In this document: positions 49,487 through 61,706 of the stretch, piece after piece
How positions within the stretch are numbered: the first letter of the stretch is position 1
Layout of the letters: each line of letters begins with the position of its first letter
Source of the DNA: Clusia tigrina
Taxonomy: Eukaryota; Arthropoda; Insecta; Diptera; Clusiidae
Assembly: GCA_920105625.2 (NCBI GenBank)
Contig: OV050033.1
Span: 115,715,700 to 115,779,699, forward strand
Direction: 5' to 3'
DNA: 64,000 nt
The notes under the pieces: model-generated
Databases searched by the model: none
What the model was told of the DNA's origin: nothing
What the model saw: only the letters and a program-made list of their open reading frames with translations
Translations under genes and position numbers: made by a program

Positions 49487-52400
49487 CTTCAAATGGCCCT
49501 AACTTCTATACGGTACGTCCTAAACCTTGAAATTTTGTAACAATAAAGTACTCGAGCCTCTTATCAATTTAAGCTATCGCTCAAAGCTATGCTACCCTTG
49601 AGTCCCAAATAAAACACTGATAAAACTTCAAATGGCCCTAACTTCTATACGGTACGTCCTACACCTATCATAGTTTGCAACATACAAATGCTTGTAACTT
49701 TTTACTGGAGCGTCATAAAACATTGAAATTTTGTAACAATAAAGTACTCGAGCCTCTTATCAATTTAAGCTATCAGTCAAAGCTATACTACCCTTGATCA
49801 TCAAACTCTGATTAAACTTCAAATGGCCCTAACTTCTATACGGTACGTCCTAAACCTTGAAATTTTGTAACAATAAAGTACTCGAGCCTCTTGTCAAGTT
49901 AAGCTCTCGCTCAAAGCATTGCTACCCTTAAGTCCCAAATCAAACATTGATAAAACTTCAAATGGCCCTAACTTCTATACTGTACGTCCTACACCTATCA
50001 AAGTTTGCAACATACAAATGCTTGTAACTTTTTACTGGAGCGTCATAAAACCTTGAAATTTTGTAACAATAAAGTACTCGAGCCTCTTGTCAATTTAAGT
50101 TATCGCTCAAAGCTATGCTACCCTTGAGTCCCAAATCAAACACTGATAAAACTTCAAATGGCCCTAACTTCTATACGGTACGTCCTACAACTATCAAAGT
50201 TTGCAACATACAAATGCTTGTAACTTTTTACTGGAGCGTCATAAAACCTTGAAATTTTGTAACAATAAAGTTCTCGAGCCTCTTGTCAATTTAAGCTATC
50301 GCTCAAAGCTATGCTACCCCTGAGTGCCAAATGAAACACTGATAAAACTTCAAATGGCCCTAACATCTATACGGTACGTCCTACACCTATCAAAGTATGC
50401 AACATACAAATGCTTGTATCTTTTTACTGGAGCGTCATAAACCGTGAAATTTTGTAATAATAAAGTACTCGAGCCTCTTATCAATTTAAGCTATCAGTCA
50501 AAGCTATACTACCCTTGAGTCCCAAATCAAACACTGATTAAACTTCAAATGGCCCTAACTTCTATACGGTACGTCCTAAACCTTGAAATTTTGTAACAAT
50601 AAAGTTCTCGAGTCTCTTGTCAATTTAAGCTATCGCTCAATGCTATGCTACCCCTGAGTGCCAAATCAAGCACTGATAAAACTTCAAATGGCCCTAACTT
50701 CTATACGGTACGTCCTACACCTATCAAAGTATGCAACATACAAATGCTTGTAACTTTTTACTGGAGCGTCATAAAGCTTGAAATTTTGTAACAATAAAGT
50801 ACTCGAGCCTCTTGTCAATTTAAGCTATCGCTCAAAGCTATGCTACCCCTGAGTGCCAAATCAAACACTGATAAAACTTCAAGTGGCCCTAACTTCTATA
50901 CGGTATGTCCTACACCTATCAAAGTATGCAACATACAAATGCTTGTATCTTTTTACTGGAGCGTCATAAACCTTGAAATTTTGTAACAATAAAGTACTCG
51001 AGCCTCTTGTCAATTTTAGCTACCGCTCAAAGCTATGCTACCCTTAAGTCCCAAATTAAACACTGATAAAACTTCAAATGGCCCTAACTTCTATACGGTA
51101 CGTCCTACACCTATCAAAGTTTGCAACATACAAATGCTTGTACCTTGAAATTTTGTAACAATAAAGTAATCGAGCCTCTTGTCAATTTAAGCTATCGCTC
51201 AAAGCTATGCTACCCTTGAGTCCCAAATCAAACACTGATGAAACTACAAATGGCCCTAACTTCTATACGGTACGTCCTACACCAGCAAAGTTTGCAACAT
51301 ACAAATGCTTGTAACTTTTTACTGGAGCGTCATAAAACCTTGAAATTTTGTAACAATAAAGTACTCGAGCCTCTTTTCAATTAAAGCTCGCGCTCAAAGC
51401 TATGCTACCCTTAAGTCCCAAATCAAACACTGATGAAACTTCAAATGGCCCTAACTTCTATACGGTACGTCCTAAACCTTGAAATTTTGTAACAATAAAG
51501 TACTCGCGCCTCTTGTCAAGTTAAGCTCTCGCTCAAAGCATTGCTACCCTTAAGTCCCAAATCAAACATTGATAAAACTTCAAATGGCCCTAACTTCTAT
51601 ACGGTACGTCCTACACCTATCAAAGTTTGCAACATACAAATGCTTGTAACTTTTTACTGGAGCGTCATAAAACCTTGAAATTTTGTAACAATAAAGTACT
51701 CGAGCCTCTTGTCAATTTAAGCTATCGTTCAAAGCTATGCTACCCTTGAGTCCCAAATCAAACACTGATAAAACTTCAAATGGCCCTAACTTCTATACGG
51801 TACGTCCTACACCTATCAGAGTATGCAACATACAAATGCTTGTATCTTTTTACTGGAGCGTCATAAACCTTGAAATTTTGTAACAATAAAGTACTCGAGC
51901 CTCTTGTCAATTTTAGCTATCGCTCAAAGCTATGCTACCCTTAAGTCCCAAATCAAACACTGATAAAACTTCAAATGGCCCTAACTTCTATACGGTACGT
52001 CCTACACCTATCAAAGTTTGCAACATACAAATGCTTGTAACCTTTTACTGGAGCGTCATAAAACCTTGAAATTTTGTAACAATAAAGTACTCGAGCCTCT
52101 TGTCAATTTAAGCTATCGCTCAAAGCTATGCTACCCCTGAGTGCCAAATCAAACACTGATAAAACTTCAAATGGCCCTAACTTCTATACGGTACGTCCTA
52201 AACCTTGAAATTTTGTAACAATAAAGTACTCGCGCCTCTTGTCAAGTTAAGCTCTCGCTCAAAGCATTGCTACCCTTAAGTCCCAAATCAAACATTGATA
52301 AAACTTCAAATGGCCCTAACTTCTATACGGTACGTCCTACACCTATCAAAGTTTGCAACATACAAATGCTTGTAACCTTTTACTGGAGCGTCATAAAACC

Positions 52401-53790
52401 TTGAAATTTTGTAACAATAAAGTACTCGAGCCTCTTGTCAATTTAAGCTATCGCTCAAAGCTATGCTACCCCTGAGTGCCAAATCAAACACTGATAAAAC
52501 TTCAAATGGCCCTAACTTCTATACGGTACGTCCTACACCTATCAAAGTATGCAACATACAAATGCTTGTATCTTTTTACTGGAGCGTCATAAACCTTGAA
52601 ATTTTGTAACAATAAAGTACTCGAGCCTCTTGTCAATTTTAGCTATCGCTCAAAGCTATGCTACCCTTAAGTCCCAAATCAAACACTGATAAAACTTCAA
52701 ATGGCCCTAACTTCTATACGGTACGTCCTACTCCTATCAAAGTTTGCAACATACAAATGCTTGTACCTTGAAATTTTGTAACAATAAAGTAATCGAGCCT
52801 CTTGTCAATTTAAGCTATCGCTCAAAGCTATGCTACCCTTGAGTCCCAAATCAAACACTGATGAAACTACAAATGGCCCTAACTTCTATACGGTACGTCC
52901 TACACCTATCAAAGTTTGCAACATACAAATGCTTGTAACTTTTTACTGGAGCGTCATAAAACCTTGAAATTTTGTAACAATAAAGTACTCGAGCCTCTTT
53001 TCAATTAAAGCTCGCGCTCAAAGCTATGCTACCCTTAAGTCCCAAATCAAACACTGATGAAACTTCAAATGGCCCTAACTTCTATACGGTACGTCCTACA
53101 TCTATTAAAGTTTGCAACATACAAATGCTTGTAGCTTTTTACTTGAGCGTCATAAAACCTTGAAATTTTGTAACAATAAAGTACTCGAGCCTCTTCTCAA
53201 TTTAAGCTATCACTCAAAGCAATGCTACCCTGGAGTCCCAAATCAAACACTGATAAAACTTCAAATGGCCCTAACTTCTATACGGTACGTCCTACACCTA
53301 TCAAAATTTGCAACATACAAATGCTTGTAACTTTTTACTGGAGCGTCATAAAACCTTGAAATTTTTAAACAATAAAGATACTCGAGCATCTTGTCAATTT
53401 AAGCTATCGCTCAAAGGTATGCTACCCTTGAGTCCCAAATCAAACACTGACAAAACTTCAAATGGCCATAACTTCTATACGGTACGTCCTAAACCTTGAA
53501 ATTTTGTAACAATAAAGTACTCGAGCCTCTTGTCAATTTAAGCTCTCGCTCAAAGCTATGCTACCCTTAAGTCCCAAATCAAACACTGATAAAACTTCAA
53601 ATGGCCCTAACTTCTATACGGTACGTCCTATACCCATCAAAGTTTGCAACATACAAATGCTTGTAACTTTTTACTGGAGCGTCATAAAACCTTGAAATTT
53701 TGTAACAATAAAGTACTCGAGCCTCTTGTCAATTTAAGCTATCGCTCAAAGCTATGCTACCCTTGAGTCCCAAATCAAACACTGACAAAA
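49487..53790 (+). repeat. Array segment: 4.3-kb unit, copy 1, with an internal 726-bp duplication
   Basis: The first part (49487-51438) has the order short / 191-bp / short, aagttatcgc monomer, cctacaac, taacatc/gtatc, short with gagtctcttg, cataaagcttg, caagtggccc, 172-bp monomer, cctcttttc monomer. It repeats 45156-47109 (offset about 4331) and recurs at 53791 (offset 4304-4305). Inside it, 51439-52164 and 52165-52890 are a 726-bp tandem pair that both carry the rare XhoI-destroying actcgcgcc. The tail (53063-53790) has the cttctcaattt and ggccataac monomers again. Confidence 0.83.
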
Positions 53791-56700
53791 CTTCAAATGG
53801 CCCTAACTTCTATACGGTACGTCCTAAACCTTGAAATTTTGTAACAATAAAGTACTCGAGCCTCTTATCAATTTAAGCTATCGCTCAAAGCTATGCTACC
53901 CTTGAGTCCACAAATAAAACACTGATAAAACTTCAAATGGCCCTAACTTCTATACGGTACGTCCTACACCTATCATAGTTTGCAACATACAAATGCTTGT
54001 AACTTTTTACTGGAGCGTCATAAAACATTGAAATTTTGTAACAATAAAGTACTCGAGCCTCTTATCAATTTAAGCTATCAGTCAATACTATACTACCCTT
54101 GATCATCAAACACTGATTAAACTTCAAATGGCCCTAACTTCTATACGGTACGTCCTAAACCTTGAAATTTTGTAACAATAAAGTACTCGAGCCTCTTGTC
54201 AAGTTAAGCTCTCGCTCAAAGCATTGCTACCCTTAAGTCCCAAATCAAACATTGATAAAACTTCAAATGGCCCTAACTTCTATACGGTACGTCCTACACC
54301 TATCAAAGTTTGCAACATACGAATGCTTGTAACTTTTTACTGGAGCGTCATAAAACCTTGAAATTTTGTAACAATAAAGTACTCGAGCCTCTTGTCAATT
54401 TAAGTTATCGCTCAAAGCTATGCTACCCTTGAGTCCCAAATCAAACACTGATAAAACTTCAAATGGCCCTAACTTCTATACGGTACGTCCTACAACTATC
54501 AAAGTTTGCAACATACAAATGCTTGTAACTTTTTACTGGAGCGTCATAAAACCTTGAAATTTTGTAACAATAAAGTTCTCGAGCCTCTTGTCAATTTAAG
54601 CTATCGCTCAAAGCTATGCTACCCCTGAGTGCCAAATGAAACACTGATAAAACTTCAAATGGCCCTAATATCTATACGGTACGTCCTACAACTATCAAAG
54701 TATGCAACATACAAATGCTTGTATCTTTTTACTGGAGCGTCATAAACCGTGAAATTTTGTAATAATAAAGTACTCGAGCCTCTTATCAATTTAAGCTATC
54801 AGTCAAAGCTATACTACCCTTGAGTCCCAAATCAAACACTGATTAAACTTCAAATGGCCCTAACTTCTATACGGTACGTCCTAAACCTTGAAATTTTGTA
54901 ACAATAAAGTTCTCGAGTCTCTTGTCAATTTAAGCTATCGCTCAATGCTATGCTACCCCTGAGTGCCAAATCAAGCACTGATAAAACTTCAAATGGCCCT
55001 AACTTCTATACGGTACGTCCTACACCTATCAAAGTATGCAACATACAAATGCTTGTAACTTTTTACTGGAGCGTCATAAAGCTTGAAATTTTGTAACAAT
55101 AAAGTACTCGAGCCTCTTGTCAATTTAAGCTATCGCTCATAGCTATGCTACCCCTGAGTGCCAAATCAAACACTGATAAAACTTCAAGTGGCCCTAACTT
55201 CTATACGGTACGTCCTACACCTATCAAAGTATGCAACATACAAATGCTTGTATCTTTTTACTGGAGCGTCATAAACCTTGAAATTTTGTAACAATAAAGT
55301 ACTCGAGCCTCTTGTCAATTTTAGCTATCGCTCAAAGCTATGCTACCCTTAAGTCCCAAATTAAACACTGATAAAACTTCAAATGGCCCTAACTTCTATA
55401 CGGTACGTCCTACACCTATCAAAGTTTGCAACATACAAATGCTTGTACCTTGAAATTTTGTAACAATAAAGTAATCGAGCCTCTTGTCAATTTAAGCTAT
55501 CGCTCAAAGCTATGCTACCCTTGAGTCCCAAATCAAACACTGATGAAACTACAAATGGCCCTAACTTCTATACGGTACGTCCTACACCTATCAAAGTTTG
55601 CAACATACAAATGCTTGTAACTTTTTACTGGAGCGTCATAAAACCTTGAAATTTTGTAACAATAAAGTACTCGAGCCTCTTTTCAATTAAAGCTCGCGCT
55701 CAAAGCTATGCTACCCTTAAGTCCCAAATCAAACACTGATGAAACTTCAAATGGCCCTAACTTCTATACGGTACGTCCTACACCTATTGAAGTTTGAAAC
55801 ATACAAATGCTTGTAGCTTTTTACTTGAGCGTCATAAAACCTTGAAATTTTGTAACAATAAAGTACTCGAGCCTCTTCTCAATTTAAGCTATCACTCAAA
55901 GCAATGCTACCCTGGAGTCCCAAATCAAACACTAATAAAACTTCAAATGGCCCTAACTTCTATACGGTACGTCCTACACCTATCAAAATTTGCAACATAC
56001 AAATGCTTGTAACTTTTTACTGGAGTGTCATAAAACCTTGAAATTTTTAAACAATAAAGATACTCGAGCATCTTGTCAATTTAAGCTATCGCTCAAAGCT
56101 ATGCTACCCTTGAGTCCCAAATCAAACACTGATAAAACTTCAAATGGCCCTACCTTCTATACGGTACGTCCTACACCTATCAAAGTTTGCAACATACAGA
56201 TGCTTGTAGCTTTTTACTGGAGCGTCACAAAACCTTGACATTTTGTAACAATAAAGTACTCGAGCATATTGTCAATTTAAGCTATCGCTCAAAGCTATGC
56301 TACCCTTGAGTCCCAAATCAAACACTGATAAAACTTCAAATGTTCCTAACTTCTATACGGTACGTCCTAAACCTTGAAATTTTGTAACAATAAAGTACTC
56401 GAGCCTCTTGTCAATTTAAGCTATCGCTCAAAGCTATGCTACCCTGGAGTCCCAAATCAAACACTGATAAAACTTCAAATGGCCCTACCTTTTATACGGT
56501 ACGTCCTACACCTATCAAAGTTTGCAACATATAAATGCTTGTAACTTTTTACTGGAGCGTCATGAAACCTTGAAATTTTGTAGCAATAAAGTACTCGAGC
56601 CTCTTGTCAATTTAAGCTATCGCTCAAAGCTATGCTACCCTTGAGTCCCAAATCAAACACTGATAAAACTTCAAATGGCCCTAACTTCTATACGGTACGT

Positions 56701-57922
56701 CCTAAACCTTGAAATTTTGTATCAATAAAGTACTCGAGCCTCTTGTCAATTTAAGCTATCGCTCAAAGCTATGCTACCCTTGAGTCCCAAATCAAACACT
56801 GATAAAACTTCAAATGGCCCTAACTTCTATACGGTACGTCCTACACCTATCAGAGTTTGCAACATACAAATGCTTGTAACTTTTTACTAGAGCGTCATAA
56901 AACCTTGAAATTTTGTAACAATAAAGTACTCGAGCCTCTTGTCAATTTAAGCTATCGCTCAAAGCTATGCTACCCTTGAGTCCCAAATCAAACACTGATA
57001 AAACTTCAAATGGCCCTAACTTCTATACGATACGTCCTACACCTATCAAAGTTTGCAATATACAAATGCTTGTAACTTTTTACTGGTGCATCATAAAACC
57101 TTGAAATTTTGTAACAATAAAGTACTCGAGCCTCTTGTCAATTTAAGCTATCGCTCAAAGCTATGCTACCCTTGAGTCCCAAATCAAACACTGATAGAAC
57201 TTCAAATGGCCCTAACTTCTATACGGTACGTCCTACACCTATCAGAGTTTGCAACATACAAATGCTTGTATCTTTTTACTGGAGCGTCATAAACCGTGAA
57301 ATTTTGTAATAATAAAGTACTCGAGCCTCTTATCAATTTAAGCTATCAGTCAAAGCTATACTACCCTTGAGTCCCAAATCAAACACTGATTAAACTTCAA
57401 ATGGCCCTAACTTCTATACGGTACGTCCTAAACCTTGAAATTTTGTAACAATAAAGTTCTCGAGTCTCTTGTCAATTTAAGCTATCGCTCAATGCTATGC
57501 TACCCCTGAGTGCCAAATCAAGCACTGATAAAACTTCAAATGGCCCTAACTTCTATACGGTACGTCCTACACCTATCAAAGTATGCAACATACAAATGCT
57601 TGTAACTTTTTACTGGAGCGTCATAAAGCTTGAAATTTTGTAACAATAAAGTACTCGAGCCTCTTGTCAATTTAAGCTATCGCTCATAGCTATGCTACCC
57701 CTGAGTGCCAAATCAACACTGATAAAACTTCAAGTGGCCCTAACTTCTATACGGTACGTCCTACACCTATCAAAGTATGCAACATACAAATGCTTGTATC
57801 TTTTTACTGGAGCGTCATAAACCTTGAAATTTTGTAACAATAAAGTACTCGAGCCTCTTGTCAATTTTAGCTATCGCTCAAAGCTATGCTACCCTTAAGT
57901 CCCAAATTAAACACTGATAAAA
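53791..57922 (+). repeat. Array segment: 4.3-kb unit, copy 2, plus new monomer sub-family
   Basis: Positions 53791 to about 55740 repeat 49487 to about 51438 (private gagtccacaaat insertion of one base near 53907). From 56138 a fresh set of variants appears: aatgttcc short monomer (56334), ttttatacgg with catgaaacc and gtagcaata (56473), gtatcaata short monomer (56669), atcagagtttg with actagagcg (56808), and caatatac with ctggtgcatc (57004). The older order resumes at 57395 with the gagtctcttg short monomer. Confidence 0.82.
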
Positions 57923-60900
57923 CTTCAAATGGCCCTAACTTCTATACGGTACGTCCTACACCTATCAAAGTTTGCAACATACAAATGCTTGTACCTTGAA
58001 ATTTTGTAACAATAAAGTAATCGAGCCTCTTGTCAATTTAAGCTATCGCTCAAAGCTATGCTACCCTTGAGTCCCAAATCAAACACTGATGAAACTACAA
58101 ATCGCCCTAACTTCTATACGGTACGTCCTACACCTATCAAAGTTTGCAACATACAAATGCTTGTAACTTTTTACTGGAGCGTCATAAAACCTTGAAATTT
58201 TGTAACAATAAAGTACTCGAGCCTCTTTTCAATTAAAGCTCGCGCTCAAAGCTATGCTACCCTTAAGTCCCAAATCAAACACTGATGAAACTTCAAATGG
58301 CCCTAACTTCTATACGGTACGTCCTACACCTATTGAAGTTTGAAACATACAAATGCTTGTAGCTTTTTACTTGAGCGTCATAAAACCTTGAAATTTTGTA
58401 ACAATAAAGTACTCGAGCCTCTTCTCAATTTAAGCTATCACTCAAAGCAATGCTACCCTGGAGTCCCAAATCAAACACTAATAAAACTTCAAATGGCCCT
58501 AACTTCTATACGGTACGTCCTACACCTATCAAAATTTGCAACATACAAATGCTTGTAACTTTTTACTGGAGCGTCATAAAACCTTGAAATTTTTAAACAA
58601 TAAAGATACTCGAGCATCTTGTCAATTTAAGCTATCGCTCAAAGCTATGCTACCCTTGAGACCCAAATCAAACACTGACAAAACTTCAAATGGCCATAAC
58701 TTCTATACGGTACGTCCTAAACCTTGAAATTTTGTAACAATAAAGTACTCGAGCCTCTTGTCAATTTAAGCTCTCGCTCAAAGCTATGCTACCCTTAAGT
58801 CCCAAATCAAACACTGATAAAACTTCAAATGGCCCTAACTTCTATACGGTACGTCCTATACCCATCAAAGTTTGCAACATACAAATGCTTGTAACTTTTT
58901 ACTGGAGCGTCATAAAACCTTGAAATTTTGTAACAATAAAGTACTCGAGCCTCTTGTCAATTTAAGCTATCGCTCAAAGCTATGCTACCCTTGAGTCCCA
59001 AATCAAACACTGATAAAACTTCAAATGGCCCTACCTTCTATACGGTACGTCCTACACCTATCAAAGTTTGCAACATACAGATGCTTGTAGCTTTTTACTG
59101 GAGCGTCACAAAACCTTGACATTTTGTAACAATAAAGTACTCGAGCATATTGTCAATTTAAGCTATCGCTCAAAGCTATGCTACCCTTGAGTCCCAAATC
59201 AAACACTGATAAAACTTCAAATGTTCCTAACTTCTATACGGTACGTCCTAAACCTTGAAATTTTGTAACAATAAAGTACTCGAGCCTCTTGTCAATTTAA
59301 GCTATCGCTCAAAGCTATGCTACCCTTGAGTCCCAAATCAAACACTGATAAAACTTCAAATGGCCCTACCTTTTATACGGTACGTCCTACACCTATCAAA
59401 GTTTGCAACATATAAATGCTTGTAACTTTTTACTGGAGCGTCATGAAACCTTGAAATTTTGTAGCAATAAAGTACTCGAGCCTCTTGTCAATTTAAGCTA
59501 TCGCTCAAAGCTATGCTACCCTTGAGTCCCAAATCAAATACTGATAAAACTTCAAATGGCCCTAACTTCTATACGGTACGTCCTAAACCTTGAAATTTTG
59601 TATCAATAAAGTACTCGAGCCTCTTGTCAATTTAAGCTATCGCTCAAAGCTATGCTACCCTTGAGTCCCAAATCAAACACTGATAAAACTTCAAATGGCC
59701 CTAACTTCTATACGGTACGTCCTACACCTATCAGAGTTTGCAACATACAAATGCTTGTAACTTTTTACTAGAGCGTCATAAAACCTTGAAATTTTGTAAC
59801 AATAAAGTACTCGAGCCTCTTGTCAATTTAAGCTATCGCTCAAAGCTATGCTACCCTTGAGTCCCAAATCAAACACTGATAAAACTTCAAATGGCCCTAA
59901 CTTCTATACGATACGTCCTACACCTATCAAAGTTTGCAATATACAAATGCTTGTAACTTTTTACTGGTGCATCATAAAACCTTGAAATTTTGTAACAATA
60001 AAGTACTCGAGCCTCTTGTCAATTTAAGCTATCGCTCAAAGCTATGCTACCCTTGAGTCCCAAATCAAACACTGATAGAACTTCAAATGGCCCTAACTTC
60101 TATACGGTACGTCCTACACCTATCAGAGTTTGCAACATACAAATGCTTGTAACTTTTTACTAGAGCGTCATAAAACCTTGAAATTTTGTAACAATAAAGT
60201 ACTCGAGCCTCTTGTCAATTTAAGCTATCGCTCAAAGCTATGAAACCCTTGAGTCCCAAATCAAACACTGATAAAACTTCAAATGGCTCTAACTTCTATA
60301 CGGTACGTCCTACACCTATCAAAGTTTGCAACATACAAATGCTTGTACCTTGAAATTTTGTAACAATAAAGTAATCGAGCCTCTTGTCAATTTAAGCTAT
60401 CGCTCAAAGCTATGCTACCCTTGAGTCCCAAATCAAACACTGATAAAACTTCAAATGGCCCTAACTTCTATACGGTACGTCCTACACCTATCAAAATTTG
60501 CAACATACAAATGCTTGTAACTTTTTACTGGAGCGTCATAAAACCTTGAAATTTTTAAACAATAAAGATACTCGAGCATCTTGTCAATTTAAGCTATCGC
60601 TCAAAGCTATGCTACCCTTGAGTCCCAAATCAAACACTGACAAAACTTCAAATGGCCATAACTTCTATACGGTACGTCCTAAACCTTGAAATTTTGTAAC
60701 AATAAAGTACTCGAGCCTCTTGTCAATTTAAGCTCTCGCTCAAAGCTATGCTACCCTTAAGTCCCAAATCAAACACTGATAAAACTTCAAATGGCCCTAA
60801 CTTCTATACGGTACGTCCTATACCCATCAAAGTTTGCAACATACAAATGCTTGTAACTTTTTACTGGAGCGTCATAAAACCTTGAAATTTTGTAACAATA

Positions 60901-61706
60901 AAGTACTCGAGCCTCTTGTCAATTTAAGCTATCGCTCAAAGCTATGCTACCCTTGAGTCCCAAATCAAACACTGATAAAACTTCAAATGGCCCTACCTTC
61001 TATACGGTACGTCCTACACCTATCAAAGTTTGCAACATACAGATGCTTGTAGCTTTTTACTGGAGCGTCACAAAACCTTGACATTTTGTAACAATAAAGT
61101 ACTCGAGCATATTGTCAATTTAAGCTATCGCTCAAAGCTATGCTACCCTTGAGTCCCAAATCAAACACTGACAAAACTTCAAATGGCCCTAACTTCTATA
61201 CGGTACGTCCTAAACCTTGAAATTTTGTAACAATAAAGTACTCGAGCCTCTTATCAATTTAAGCTATCGCTCAAAGCTATGCTACCCTTGAGTCCCAAAT
61301 CAAACATTGATAAAACTTCAAATGGCCCTAACTTCTATACGGTACGTCCTACACCTATCAAAGTTTGCAACATACAAATGCTTGTAACTTTTTACTGGAG
61401 CGTCATAAAACCTTGAAATTCTGTAACAATAAAGTTCTCGAGCCTCTTGTCAATTTAAGCTATCGCTCAAAGCTATGCTACCCCTGAGTGCCAAATGAAA
61501 CACTGATAAAACTTCAAATGGCCCTAACATCTATACGGTACGTCCTACACCTATCAAAGTATGCAACATACAAATGCTTGTATCTTTTTACTGGAGCGTC
61601 ATAAACCGTGAAATTTTGTAATAATAAAGTACTCGAGCCTCTTGTCAATTTTAGCTATCGCTCAAAGCTATGCTACCCTTAAGTCCCAAATCAAACACTG
61701 ATAAAA
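57923..61706 (+). repeat. 3784-bp tandem unit, copy 1
   Basis: The unit starts at a 172-bp monomer (57923) and runs to the next comparable one (61707). Its first part repeats 55377-56137 (offset 2546), and its middle repeats 56138 to about 57290 (offset 2881). Private points include atcgcc at 58095, tattgaagtttgaaac at 58291 and gagacccaaat in the short monomer 58684. A second 172-bp monomer with ggctctaac lies at 60277, and a second four-mer-like block follows at 60449-61176. Confidence 0.84.
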
